Of a stretch of DNA of 64,000 nt, positions 39,891 to 52,400 are shown piece after piece. Origin of the DNA: Calendula officinalis (taxonomy: Eukaryota > Streptophyta > Magnoliopsida > Asterales > Asteraceae); assembly GCA_963853835.1 (NCBI GenBank), contig OY970821.1:48562646-48626645 (forward strand), written 5' to 3'. The number at the start of each line of letters is the position of its first letter. Position 1 is the first letter of the stretch. A program made the translations under genes and the position numbers. Under the pieces are notes generated by a model that saw only the letters and a list, made by a program, of their open reading frames with translations, had not been told where the DNA came from and did not search any database.

Positions 39891-41400
39891 CATTCATATT
39901 CAATATGTTTGGTACAAGACATTGAGTTCGATAAAGTGTCAGCTAGTTAGTTATCCGTTTGAACTTTAAGAGTACGAATTTCACATATCTCGATAAATCA
40001 TTCGTATGTAGTGAACCTTCGTAAATAGGATCTAGCGTCACCACGACCTATTTCAAAACCAACATAAGTATAGCAAGTATACTTAGTTTCAGTTTGGTAT
40101 CTCCACCATAACCAAGGAACATATATCTAGTATTTCAAAAATACTTCAATGTGTTCTTAATAGCAATCTAGTGACTCTCTCGTGGATTTTGTTGGTATTT
40201 TCTAGTAAGGTCCCCTAAGGACGTTACATTTGGCCTAGTGCTCCTTATAGGGTACATGATGAATGGAATAGCCGATTCATAGGGGATTACATTCATTCGC
40301 TTCACCACATTAGGTGTGGAAGGTCCTTGAGTCTCACTCAAGTTTACATTGTGTGGCATACGAGGACATCCTCGTTTGGGAGCATCCATTCTAAACCGTT
40401 TTAGAATTTTGTCAATGTAAACACTTTGACTTAAACCAATTAACCGCTTTGATCTATCCCAATAGATTCATAACTTCAAGTATGTGTGTCGTATTTCTTC
40501 AATCCTTCATGTCAAAACATTTTCCAAGCCAGGATTTTCATCTTGTAGCATTGGTATATTGTTTCACATGAGTGACATGTCATTAACATGTATGACTTGA
40601 GAAACGACAATGCTCCCACTAGCTTTCATATATACACATGCTCATTTTGGGTTTTAGGTGAAACAAACATTTTGATTTCATCATTAACCAAATCTCATAG
40701 TCATAGTACACTACTTTGGCTATAAGAATCCTAATGTCTTTAGTAACAGGCGAGAATGTTTCATCATTGTCAATCTCGTAGGATTGAGTGTAACCTTTTG
40801 CTACTACAAGAGATTTATAGGTATGTATATTTTCATCCATGTCAACAGTCTTACTGTTTTGAGAAAGACCAACCAAGTTCAAAACTTGATTGTCTCTCAT
40901 GGATTTCATTTTTTGCATTCATAGCTTCAAGTCATTTTTCAAATTCAAAATTCGATAATGGAACTTGATAGTTAGGGGGTTCATTATGATCCTCGAAACT
41001 TTTCTCCCCAACATCGACATAAATCTATATTGTTCAGGTGCATGAGGTGTCCTTGCGGACCTACAAATGGGAACAACATCATTCTATGGTCCAACATCTA
41101 TATGTCCAGCCTTAGTATGATATTTTCTAGTGTTACCAGAATGTTGTGCATCTTCACTTTGAATCTTGTCAAAGTCTATAGTGCTCCCACTTGCTTTGTG
41201 AAATGAGACTGTTCTCAAGAAACTCAGCATACCGAGCAACAAAAATTTGTTGTCGGGTGGGTAGTAAAATAGTAACGAAGATACAATTGATAGATATGGG
41301 CTCACGTTTGTTCGGCATGTCTCGTTCCACGAGATCCTTACAACCCCAGATCTTTAAGTAAGACAAATTAGGGACTTTCCCATGCCAAATTTTTGATATG
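39891..41400 (-). pseudogene. Element E reverse transcriptase and RNase H remnants
   Basis: Read on the minus strand from right to left: an integrase C-terminal fragment LKIWGCKDLVERD (41366 down), reverse transcriptase fragments VLNLVGL, DMDENIHTYKSLVVAKGYTQ and VYYDYEIW (40918-40619), a later fragment MNVIPYESAIPFIMYPIRSTRP (40389-40168), and RNase H traces ending with a DN-LADTLSN-like stretch near 39920-39960. The YVDD active-site segment is missing: the thumb-side and active-site codons between about 40600 and 40400 are lost. Many stops and shifts make it non-functional. Confidence 0.75.
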
Positions 41401-41467
41401 GTGTCTTTTTAACCTTTTGGTTGGAACCATATTAACTATTCGAGCAGCACACTTTAGTGCATGCCCC

Positions 41468-42000
41468 TCAAAAGGATAGTGTAAGAGTAGTAGGACTTAT
41501 CATAGATCGAACCATGTCACGTAGGGTCCGATATCTCCTTTTAGACACACCATTATCTTGTGGAGTGTATGGAGGAGTGAATTGTGAGACAATTTCACGT
41601 TTTGTTTGATGATCCAGAAACTCTTGGCTCATGTACTTTCCTCCTCGATCAGGACGGAATGCCTTTGTTGTCTTGGCGAGTTGATTTTCTACTTTTACTT
41701 TAGAAAGCTTTGAACGTTTCAAAGATTTCATGTTTATGTTTAATCAAGTAAACATAACCATAGCGACTGATATCATCAAAGCTTTCATGTTGATGTTTAA
41801 TCAAGTAAACATATCTAAAGCGACTGATATCATCAGTGAAAGTGATAAAGTAGGTGGCACCTTTCCTAGTCTTTGTTCTAAACACACCGCATACATCAGT
41901 ATGTATGAGTCCAAGTAGATCTTTAGCTCTTTCGCCTAACATGGGAGAAAAGCTTTCTTGTTATCTTTCCATAATATACAAGAGAGGCATTTAAATGATT
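41468..42000 (-). pseudogene. Element E integrase core remnant with internal duplication
   Basis: ORF pieces 41942-41700 and 41731-41468 overlap in different frames. They show LLGLIHTDVCGVF (first catalytic Asp), TYFITFTDDISR, FRPDRGGKYMS (second Asp region) and PYTPQDNGVSKRRYRTLRDM, where the catalytic Glu before RRN is now Lys. A 57-base in-frame tandem duplication (offset 41737 to 41794) repeats the 19-residue stretch around YVYLIKHQHESFDD. Confidence 0.82.
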
Positions 42001-42536
42001 CATAATCATTTGTTAAGAAGCCCGTCGAGTTGTAGTATCAAAATGTGTTTCTTGTTTATGCGGAAAATATGACAATTCTCTAGGTAATGGAATCCAAATT
42101 GTTTTGGATTATTGAGTGCTACATTTGTATATAGAACTAACGTTTGAATTGGGATCATGCATATTAATTTTAAATATACTATTACAAGGAATAGTTATAA
42201 AAACATGTTATTTTCATAAAACAAAATATGATAATACATAATAGTTTGAATAACTCATTATTCAACAAACGATAAAGCTAAACAATGCATAATTGACAAT
42301 TGTTCAAAACAATAATTAACGCATTAGGAAGGATTAGATCATAGCTTGCATTCTTTTAGCTTTCTACTTCACTTTTAATCTTGCACATTTGTGTAAATGC
42401 GAGTTCCACAACTAGTGTCATACACTCAAGATTTATTAGTAAAAGTATAGAGTTCTATAATGAAGACACCTAATGTGCTAGCTAGAACACATTTGTCCTT
42501 CATCAACTCTGCCAAGTAGGCAGGACAGATCCTCCT
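42001..42536 (-). other. Element E region between gag and integrase, strongly decayed
   Basis: Protease would be expected here, but no D(T/S)G motif could be read. AT-rich with stops in all frames. Confidence 0.5.
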
Positions 42537-43165
42537 TCAATGGCCGGTTTCATTGCAATGAATGCAAGAAATATCCTTTGTAGGGTGCTCCTTTTTAGCA
42601 CGTGGGGGAATCGTAGGTTTGGAAAAGTAAACTAGTTTACCCTTACCTAGACTCTTACCTTGTGCTTGCGGTTTACCTTCCCTGATTGCTAGAAAAGTAT
42701 TGGGTGACCTTTGCTCAACTAGTTTGACCATAGCATGTAATTCACCAATTGTCTTCCCCATGCTATGTATTTTTAACACTCTTTTCAAACTGGTCATGGT
42801 CCTTGGATAGTGAGGTACGAATCAAGCTCATTCCAAGAACTTGTGGCAATGGGTAACCAAGACGCCCCATTTGATCAAGATAGCATTTCATATTCAAGAT
42901 GTAAGTGCTAACTGATTGGCCTCCCCTGCTTCTAAGCGTGGAATGCATTAACTGTTTTGAACAGTTCATGTTCTGCTTGCTGTTGAAATATCATTTTCAA
43001 CTCGCTTATCGTGTCATATGCTGTGAGTTCCTCGAAGTTCTTTCGGATCTCGGGGTTCATGCTCACAAGCATAGGAGTAGCGACTTCTTGGTGTTCGTTA
43101 AATGTTTCGGTAAAGGCTTGACGAACAGCAGCATAAGCATTGATAGGAGGTGCCTCAGGTAAGGC
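42537..43165 (-). pseudogene. Element E gag remnant
   Basis: Minus strand from about 43165: INAYAAVRQAFTETFNEHQEV, LVSMNPEIRKNFEELTAYDT, ELFKTVNAFHA (read across frames), then YILNMKCYLDQMGRLGYPLP (42969-42763) and a basic part ending in half a zinc knuckle, CIHCNETGH (42797-42537), where the final Cys is lost. These are standard copia gag segments. The pieces overlap at 42763-42797 in two frames, showing a frameshift. Confidence 0.8.
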
Positions 43166-44936
43166 CTCTTATAGGTGTATCAACTTAATCTCATCTTTAA
43201 GGACAATCCTTAGAGTTCGATATCAGTCAATAAAGTTGATATTAGTTAGTTTCAGTTTTCAAGAACTGATTTTAGAGTGGAGATACTTAGGTTTTGATGT
43301 TGTTGTTATTTGTATAACACACAAAGTTCAAAAAATAGTATTTTCGATAATAATTTCTTTAAAAAAATTAACTACCCAATTAATTTAATGAAAAGCTAAG
43401 ACCCTCATTGAGCTTCTATCATCACTTCAGTTGATCTGCTAGTGATGATAGATCCAATAGGTAGGTGACGATCAACAATTGCATTACAAGTGCAAGTCTT
43501 AGAGTTATGGGACTTCATGGCACCTAGTGAACAAGCATCTAGGGTCAAGTGGCATGTTTGTCACATCTTCGTCTCGTGTCAAGGTCTCACCGTTAACTCG
43601 ATTAAGTCATCCAATGTGAACTCGTGTCAAAATAAATCTAGGTCTCACGTGTAGACAATAATGACCTCGGATCTAAATTCAAACCACGTCTCACGTGAAT
43701 TTAAAAGTAGAAGCAGGTGATTTCAACCGATTGGACGGCGTGACTTAAATTTTAATATAAAATTTTATTAAGATGTGAATGAATCATGTACTTCATTCAT
43801 ACCACTTCATAAGTCGTTTAATAAACGGTAAAAACTTTAAACGATTATTAAGGGTTATGTTTCAAATCGTATTTAAACTTTGTTTAATCTCAAAACAACT
43901 TTAGATTAAAGATTAATCATCAATGATTAACAAGTAATCATAGATGATCAAAGATTTGGATGTTTTAATGTTTGTGTCTAAAATCGTATTTTAATTGTTT
44001 TATTATTTGTATCTAATAGAAATGAAAACAACCACAAACATAAAGAAAAACATGCAACATATTTTGTGCAAACCTCGACCGATGATAGCCTAGTATCGGT
44101 CACGTGAGTCATCACGACGGACTGAAGGGTCAAACTAGGGGACGGGCCACCATGAACCCAAACGGGCCTACATAAACCCAATGGGCTCCCACTTGCTCCA
44201 AGACATTCATGGGCAAGTAGGAACCAAATTTGTGAAACAAATGCAATCTGCCAGAAAAACAGTCTGACTTGAAGGCCCGAAAAGTCACTGAAGGAGTCTT
44301 TGGTGGTCTTCACAGCCTTTGTAAAGTTGTAGGTCTCCGAGTTGAGGAAATTTTAATGGTGGTTTCAGGTCCATCAGAATAGCCAATCTCCGGGAAAATC
44401 AGTTTTCGTGCAGCTGCGCAGAAGGTGCCGAAAATTGTTGTTTTGTCCTCATCTTTTCTTCAACTTTTGTCAACAAATTACAAAATAAAAAGAAACAAAA
44501 TACAACTATTCTAATTACTTTTACAATTGAGATTTGCGCCAAAAAAATGGCACCAAAAATAAAAGAAAAAATTAAACAATTACAACAATTTAGCCAAAAA
44601 CACGGCTTTTCCCAAAACAACCAAACAACCAAACACAATCACATTCAATCACAAATGGTGTAGGTTTTCGTCGGTTTGCACAAACAAGCAACAATTGACA
44701 AGGCTTTGGCTTGGGATATGACAAAAATACATGTTTTGCCATATCAAAAAACGAAATTTAAAAATTAAATTCCAAGCCAAATAATCAAAAAATATAATAA
44801 CTAGATTAATTTTTTGATGTTGTTTTTGTAACAAGTAGCAATTAGGGTTCCAAAAACTCAAATTTTTAACCCAATTTTATAAAAAAAATTTGCTACTTTT
44901 TACAAAAACTTGCTAATTAAATCATCAATATGATGA
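43166..44936 (-). other. Leader of element E
   Basis: Non-coding sequence between gag and the primer binding site on the minus strand. Several ORFs (43978-44861) are AT-rich or Phe/Leu-rich readings with no recognisable domain and are not called. Confidence 0.6.
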
Positions 44937-44948
44937 CTCGTGATACCA
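44937..44948 (-). promoter_or_regulatory. Primer binding site of element E
   Basis: Plus strand CTCGTGATACCA, i.e. TGGTATCACGAG on the element strand, one base from the right LTR. The first eight bases match initiator methionine tRNA; the rest differs from the TGGTATCAGAGC of its neighbours. Confidence 0.75.
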
Positions 44949-44949
44949 C

Positions 44950-46980
44950 TGTTAGTGATTTACGGTTTAATCAAAGAAAACGCAGCGGAAATATAACATA
45001 AATCACCACACAAGGATCAACATATTGACGAAGTAATTAAGCATAAATAATCAAAGAGATTAGTATGTAGAAATCATACCCTTGAAGCCTTTGAATACAC
45101 GAATGAATGAGGATGATTTATACGGTTGAAAGCAAGAATTCAATAGAGTTGAATCCCTCTAGATTAGTCCACATTACACCTCAAACAATACCATAGGATG
45201 TTAGTCCATTAAAGTAACAATCTCCAACACCAAACGATTTGTGTTGTCTACGGAACCTTACATACGAAAAGATTAGAAAGAATGGTTTCTTTATTAATCT
45301 TTCACATATTTCGTTGAAATAATAGCAAGAGACAAAAGGAATTGCAAATCCTTTTGTTCACACGTGCTAGACAAAGAACACCCAAATTGTGTCTTTGTTG
45401 TTTTCGTCCGTGATCCAGAGAAAGCCAAAAAAAGAGAGGCGCAACTTTCATGCCCCTTAGATTATTTAGATTTGGGTAAATTACAGTTTTTGTCCCTGAC
45501 CTATGGCCGATTTGGGGTTTTTGTCCCAAATGTTTTTTTGTCGGTTTTTTTGTCCCTTAAGTTTTTCAAATTCTGGAAATTTGTCCTTCCGTCCAAAATC
45601 TTCCGTTAACTGACGATATTTTTGGTGATTTCCCCATATTACCCCTATCTCATGTTGTACTGTATAAGTTTTCTTTGCATTTCATCTTCTTCAAGTTTTT
45701 GTTCAACAAACCCACTGCTCGAATCTTCTCCGGTCACCTGCAACTCGTCTTCTCCGGCGAACTTCCGGCGACTTCGGTTTGGAAGCAGAAATTAACATGG
45801 GGTTATCACTCGCCATGTCATTTGGAGTAGAATGAATCATACCCGAACCCTCCTTCATGCCTGAATCATGTTTTTCCGGCCACACACCCATTTCCGGCGG
45901 TGGCACAGAACAACAAGTGAAGAAGAAAGGTGTTTGGAGAAAGGGTTGTGTTCGATTCCTTTTTCCCTCTGACCAGCTCATCTTCTTCACCAGATCTAGG
46001 GTTCTTCAATAATCGAAATCATCTAGAAATCAAACAGAAGCTCAAAAAGTTCATGAGGATGATTGAATCATATTTCGTACCCAGATACGTGGAGGTAGAC
46101 TCCAATCCATGCCTAGAGGAAGAGGAGAGGTGCCACGATTCGGCGGACTGCTAGGGTTTTCGATTGGAGACCTCTGCCTCATCGGCGGCCGTCATCTAGC
46201 GTACAGTTCATCATCATATTCGATCGCAGCAGCCATCGGATTTCCATAGATGGAATTGGTGATCGCAGAATTAGAAAAACCGTAATCGTAGATCGATACA
46301 TCGTATCCGTACATACTCACCGTGTTGCCGGAATCCTTTTTCAGTAAATTTCACAGCTGTTGACTTCGATCAATTGCACCGGTAAAGAACCCTAGTGTGT
46401 TCGGCGTGCTATGAACCTGTGTGAGTAGTGAAATAGTATCATCTGCATTCTAACTTTTGTCCGTACTAATTAAACAACGATTTTATTCTTCTTCTGCATT
46501 CTATCTCTTGAAGAAGATGAAGAATTGTAAAAATGACCAAAATGCCCTCACATGCCTTACATTTTTCGTCAGTTAACGGCCAAAAATAGACGGAAGGACA
46601 AATTTCCAGAATTTGAAAAACTTAAGGGACAAAAAAACCGACAAAAAAACATTAGGGACAAAAACCCCGAATCGGCCATAGGTCAGGGACAAAAACTGTA
46701 ATTTACCCTTTAGATTTTCTAATATCTTATATTAGAATGGCCTAATGTCCTTTGGGATTATCCATTAAGCCTTTTTATTTTGTCCATTAAATCAAGCTTA
46801 ACTATTAAGCCCATTAAATTATCTCTTGTTACTTAGGATATATAAATAATGTAAATACAATAATTACATTATATATATATATATTAAATGGTATCTCAGT
46901 TTATATGTGTGTGACCCTATTGGATCATGTACGTCTAGTCATATAACTATATGTCATGAGCGTGAAGCATATTACAACTA
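44950..46980 (-). repeat. Right LTR of element E (its 5' LTR), split by element F
   Basis: LTR sequence lies at 44950-45473 and 46718-46980 (46709-46717 is the second copy of the F target duplication) and matches 38199-39010. It ends ATTACAACTA instead of ATTCCAACA and is followed by the GAAAA duplication. Confidence 0.9.
45474..46708. mobile_element. Element F: non-autonomous Mutator-like element, 1,235 bp
   Basis: Terminal inverted repeats of about 145 bases with few differences begin GGGTAAATTACAGTTTTTGT and end at GTTAACTGACG. They are flanked by the 9-bp duplication TTTAGATTT (45465-45473 and 46709-46717); a 9-bp duplication and long inverted ends are the marks of MULEs. The interior (about 45620-46565) is clearly more GC-rich than its surroundings, with several CCGGCGA-type words, and could be captured genic sequence (Pack-MULE). 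The ORFs 45703-45990 (minus) and 45930-46154 (plus) have no recognised domain. No transposase is present. Confidence 0.9.
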
Positions 46981-48990
46981 GAAAACTCCAATGCTGACCA
47001 GCCCAAGTTTCATCTATACTATGTTGATCATGGTATGAGTGATATTGATCAATTCAGAACTCAAAATGATACAACTGCAACAAATACTGAGGTTCCCACT
47101 TCTGAGAACCCCAATACTGAGTTCCCAATTATTGATCTGAACAACTCCAAATATGAAGAAGGTGAAACATCCAACACTTCCGAAGAATCCACCTTAGATC
47201 TGCAAAATGAAGAAGAACATCAACCTGAACTGTCTAATACTGAACAAGATTCAGATCAGTATCAGACAGATAACACCCCAGTTCAACAAGATATTGTTGA
47301 CCTTGCTTCAAATGCTCTCTTAAGAAACAATCTAAGGGAACACATAGACAACCTCACTCATATATCATTGGTCCAATTGAACAAGGTGTCCAAACAAGAA
47401 GGAAGTTAGCATTTGAACCTCAAGCCACTGCCAAATTCTGTTTCTTTTCAAGTTTTCTATCTACCATGGAAACAAAGAAAGCTGCAGAGCTTTATTAGAT
47501 GAAGACTGGGTAGAAGCTATACAAGAAGAGCTTACAGAATTTGAAAGAAACAAAGTATGGAACTTAGTACCACCCCCTGCTGGCAAAACTATTATTGGTA
47601 CTAAGTGGGCGTTCAGAAACAAGATGGACAAGGATGGTGTTGTAATCAGAAACAAGGCAAGACTGGTTGCTCAGGGTTACAGGCAAGAAGAAGGCATTGA
47701 CTATGATGAAACTTTTGCACCAGTTGCAAGAATTGAAGCCATTAGGCTGTATCTTGCATATGCAGCTTTCAAGAACTTCAAAGTTTATCAAATGGATGTC
47801 TAGAGTGCCTTTCTAAATGGAAAACTGCAAGAGGAAGTTTATGTTAAACAACCCCAGGTTTTGTTGATCCTAAATTTCCTAATTATGTTTTCAAGCTTGA
47901 TAAAGCTTTATATGGGCTCAAACAAGCTCCAAGTGCCTGGTATGATACCTTGTCTGAGTACCTACTTGAAAATAAATTTACACGAGGTAAAATTGATAAA
48001 ACTCTATTTTCAAAAAGGAAAGGGTCTGACATCTTACTCATTCAGATATATGTTGATGATATTATCTTTGGATCCACTGACAAATCTATGTGTGATTGGT
48101 TTGCAAAGATAATGTCATCTCAGCATCAGATGAGTATGATGGGAGAACTTACTTATTTTCTTGGTTTACAGGTTGATCAAAATCCTGATGGCACTTTTAT
48201 AAACCAAAGTAAGTATGTGCATGACATGCTAAAGAAATACAAATTTGAAACTTTATCTTCCATGCACACTCCTATGGGTACTCAGGATAAGATAAGTAAG
48301 GATGAGACTGGTTAGCCTGTATGTCAATCCACATACCGAGGTATGATTGGTTCCTTACTTTACTTAACAGCTAGCAGGCCTGATATCATGTTTGCAACAT
48401 GCTTGTGTGCTCGGTATCAGGTTGATCCCAAGAAATCACATATAAAAGCTGTTAAGAGAATCTTTAGATATCTTTTAGGTACTCCCAACATGGGTCTTTA
48501 GTATCCTAAAGACTCAGACTTTGATCTTAAAGGATACACACATGCAGACTTTGCAGGTTGCAGGTTAGACAGGAAGAGTATAAGTGGAGGATGTCAATTC
48601 CTTGGTGGAAAATTAGTTCGTTGGTCATCCAAGAAGCAAAATTCAGTAGCAACTTCTACTGCAGAAGCAGAATATGTTGTTGCAGGAAGTTGTTGTGCTC
48701 AACTCTTATGGATGCAGTATCAACTTATGGACTATGGGTTCAACTTTCAGAAAACACCCATTCATTGTGATAACAAGAGTGCTATTGCTATCACTGAGAA
48801 TCCAGTCCTTCATTCAAGAACAAAGCACATTGATATCAGACACCACTTTATTCGAGATAATGTGGAAAAGGGTAAGGTTGAGGTAGATTTCGTTCCTACA
48901 GAGGACCAATTGGCTGATGTGTTTACTAAACCTCTCTCTGAAGAAAGGTTTATGTATCTACTAGGGCAATTGGGCATGCGAAATCCTTAA
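46981..48990 (+). pseudogene. Element C linker, reverse transcriptase and RNase H
   Basis: An acidic linker (47035-47409, rich in Asn, Thr, Glu, Asp) leads into reverse transcriptase from about 47480. Motifs in order: LLDEDWVEAIQEEL, GTKWAFRNKMDKDG, NKARLVAQGYRQEEGIDYDETFAPV, YQMDV-stop-SAFLNG (stop at about 47801), ALYGLKQAPSAWYDTL, and the intact catalytic IYVDDIIFGST (about 48046). A shift near 47850 and a stop near 48314 follow. RNase H shows YTHADFAGC, STAEAEYV and HCDNKSAIAI, and ends VPTEDQLADVFTKPL at 48990. Catalytic residues of reverse transcriptase and RNase H look intact, but stops at 47801, 48314 and 48500 break the chain. Confidence 0.9.
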
Positions 48991-49470
48991 ATCTTCTAAA
49001 AATTTTCTGATACTGTCTGCTCAGTATTAGTTCTAATACTGACCGGCTCAGTATCACTCGTCTGATTTATCAAAATTAAATATTTTTTATTTTTTATTAA
49101 TTTACAGATTAAATTAAATGTTTTATTAATTTTTTTTTAACTCGGTATATCACTCGTCTGATTTAATTTTTTTTAACTCGGTATTGGAAGTCCTGGAGTG
49201 TTAAACTGATTCTAACCCCTATACTCCCCAACGGTAACCTTTCTTAATAAGAAAGTTACCGTTGGAACAGGATAAGGCTGTCATTTTAGCCGGTTTAACT
49301 TCCCAATACCGTAATTATTTCCTTTTTTCTATAAATAACCATTTTTCCTTTCAGTTAAAACTTTCTAACAGTTATTTATTCTAAATTTTTCTATTTTCTC
49401 TCCGCGATTAACGTTTCCACTCTCATTTTTCAAGCAAAACACTTCTCGATTCGTAATTCACATATTAAAG
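48991..49470 (+). other. Spacer between pol and post-pol ORF of element C
   Basis: 480 non-coding bases. It holds several copies of CTCAGTAT or AATACTG, the word found in the hairpins of the C LTR, and a CTATAAATAACC sequence near 49329 that could be a TATA box for the downstream ORF. Confidence 0.55.
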
Positions 49471-52400
49471 ATGGCAAATTTCCAGTTCGTCACACCAAAT
49501 GCTGCACCAGCGAAGGATTTTCAACGTGATGAACTTCCTAAATTTTCAAGGAATAACATCACGGCGAATTTCGTCATTCCTGGAGGTTGGGTATGTCTTC
49601 CGTTCAGACAGATGGTTACTTGTCTTCGACATAGCCCAATCTCACACGCTCTCCAAGTTTCTCCGAGAGCAATATACCATACAATGCTTTGTGAGTTCTG
49701 GTACACAGCAGCAATGGACTCACCAGACATGATTGCAGGGTGGGTCATTAGAGAAGAACGAAGGGCATTTATTTCAACAACAATCATTAGAGAAACACTT
49801 CGTTTGCCCGCTCATGCCCAGTATGAAGAATTTGTTGATCGTGATACTGTACGATCAGTATTGCCTCTCCTAGGCAGACAGCACACAACGGGCATAATCA
49901 AGAGGCATGAATTTGGCCCAATGTGGGGGATTATGATTTTCACAATAATCATCGAACAGGAGCCCTTGATCAAATCAATGACTTTGGGATGTAGATGGTA
50001 TATGCTATGTACCACAAAAGGCAGATTGACTATGCAAGATGGATATTCAATGAGTTGGCCTCTCTAGTTCAAGCCAGAATCCGAGCTCCTAATGTTCCTT
50101 TTTGTATGTTTCTGTCTCTTATATTTCAACACTCAATGCCAAATGCCATGTAAGATAATTTTGATGGCATTAGAGTTGATCTTCCTCCAATTCACGAGAG
50201 GATATATTTTCATCAACCAAGGGTAGATGAACCACCACTCAGTGCAAACATTTTAGCCATTGCTGAGGCTCACATAGATGATGATGATGATGAAGATGAT
50301 TCTGGTACTGACTCAGCAGCAGACAGTGGTGGTGATGATGATAATGATGATGATCATGGTGGTGGTAATGATAATCAAGATGTTGAGATGGTGGATGCTC
50401 AACCAGTAGAAGAACCAGTGCAACCTATCATTCCACACCATGAACAGGATCCGGATGCCCTGCATCAAATTCTGACACTGAGTCACTTAAGCAACCTTTG
50501 GTTGCACGAAGAAGAAGAAGAAGAAGAAGTTTGACTCCGGTGATAATGGGAGCTCTATCTTCAGAAGAGGTGCATCACACTAATGTACCATCATTGACTG
50601 CATCTCTTGAAGAGCAGAATGTTATTGCTGCAACTTCAACCCTTCAGGTCCTGAACCAGAACCAATTGCTTAACCAATTGAGGAACCTCATGTTCCTCTT
50701 GATGTGGAGATTCAGTATGAGCAACACACACTGGAAGGTGCTCAGGATAGAAGACAAGCAGGTCCAGAGGGTGCTGGAGGCTCAAATCAACACACAAATG
50801 ATCCAGCACCGACCTCTGAAGACGGGAGAAAGGAGTCTGACTAAGTCTCAGGTATGAATTTCTATAAAACCTTAAACTTCTATATATATAAAATATTTTC
50901 CCCCATAGAGACTAAGTATTGGCCTGTACCAACTCAATACTGACCAAAGTCTCAAACGATCTTTCAAATATATATCCTATTATGGCCAACATAGTTAGCC
51001 CACTGCTACTATGCGACATTCATACACTGAGCACTCTATTGATCAATGTCAGTCTACAGTTGTCTCATCATTTAAAGAGACAATGGTGGTTGATGTCACA
51101 CTGACACCCACTGGTGCTGCTTGAATCATGTCCAACTTATTTTTGAGATGGATCACATGATTTAAGAAGTGATCACAAACCCTTAAGCCACATTAGCCAA
51201 ATATTTTCCATGGGGTTTAGCCACATTTCTGTTATCACTCTGATACCGAATGATAAACATTGAAAATAAAAAGAAGCACATCCCAGGCTTCGTTTTCCCA
51301 AACCTAAACCTTTTCAGAAAAATGTGACCTATCCTATACTGAGCTACTATATTTCACACTCACTTTTTACTAAAAACTTCTTACACATGCTTTGCACAAG
51401 TCCACAATATTTCATCATGAACCAGATGAAATACAGACTTCAAAATTCTATTTAAATGATTATAGAGTTAAACAACAACACAATTCTATTTGATAAACCT
51501 TTCTTTGTAACCAATTTTATATTTTTATTTCTTTAGCACCATCTGTGCAGGGTATTCAAGCATCTCAGGCTCAAGAAGAATAGGTGACTCTACAAACAAT
51601 CATGCAGCAGATTCTGGCCATGCAGAACACTCAAAACAACATTCTGGCCAGAATGAACACCATGAGTAGTGAAATTGACTCTCTAAAACAGTCAGTGGCA
51701 CTACTCCAACAACAACATCAACCTCCACCAACTCCACCAAAAGTCAGTGGAAACAATGAAGATGAAGGTGGAGATGATACCGAGCCACGTAAATCACCCT
51801 CCAATGCTGATCCTGAGGGTGATACTGATGCTGCCACCGAGCCTATGCCTTCCCCCACCCAAGATGATCCAGAAGGGGACATAGGTGGTGATACTGAACC
51901 TCATCCTTCCCCATCAAATGATAAAAATAAGGGGGAGAAGAGACAAAGAGAAGGTGAGGTTGATCAACCTGAGCCATCTGCTCAGGGGAGAAAAGAAGAA
52001 AGTTGAATCAAGATCAACCTCCACAGTAACAACAACAACAGCAGCAACTCATTCATACTGAACCACTTCGGTTCCTGTATGAGAGAAGAAGACAAAGAGG
52101 GAGGTCAGTCCTGCACCAACTTGAAGAACCATCTGAGCCATTTGCTCAGGGGGAGACTGCCCAACCTCAGCAAGTTGATACTGAGTCTCGTGCTCAAGAG
52201 GAGAACAACTTGAAGATCATTGTCTATAGGCCTTTTGTCTGGCCCATTGCTGATGATGAAGATGAAGAACCCAATCCAGTGCCATCTCAAAACTTCCTTA
52301 ACTTTGCACTGGATGTGGCTGATCAAGAAAGCTCTTCATCATCATCTTCCGATGATGAAGAGCCCCCAAAACAACCACACTCTCCTCATGTTGAAGTGGC

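Larger units (their letters stand above)
38199..46980 (-). mobile_element. Element E: decayed Ty1/copia element on the minus strand, inserted in C
   Basis: LTRs at 38199-39010 and 44950-46980 (the second enlarged by element F) and a 5-bp target duplication GAAAA (38194-38198 and 46981-46985) define it. The primer binding site lies beside the right LTR and the polypurine tract beside the left, so it reads on the minus strand. Gag and pol remnants are in copia order (gag, integrase, reverse transcriptase, RNase H, from right to left). Confidence 0.9.

Noticed and set aside
43978..44861. Antisense ORFs rich in Phe and Leu in the leader of E
   Set aside because: Composition follows the AT content and no domain or conserved neighbour supports them.
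45703..46154. Cellular gene in the GC-rich interior of F
   Set aside because: The two ORFs are short, on opposite strands and without domains; a captured fragment is more likely.
47035..48990. Pararetrovirus origin for the reverse transcriptase segments
   Set aside because: The RT domains sit in copia or gypsy gene order with LTRs, primer sites and integrase; no movement protein or coat protein motif is present.
50275..50534. Runs of GAT and GAAGAA
   Set aside because: Simple-sequence expansion within the acidic part of the post-pol ORF, not a separate feature.
51226..51250. CACTCTGATACC in the candidate intron, resembling the complement of a primer binding site
   Set aside because: No LTR edge lies next to it and the match is only about 12 bases.
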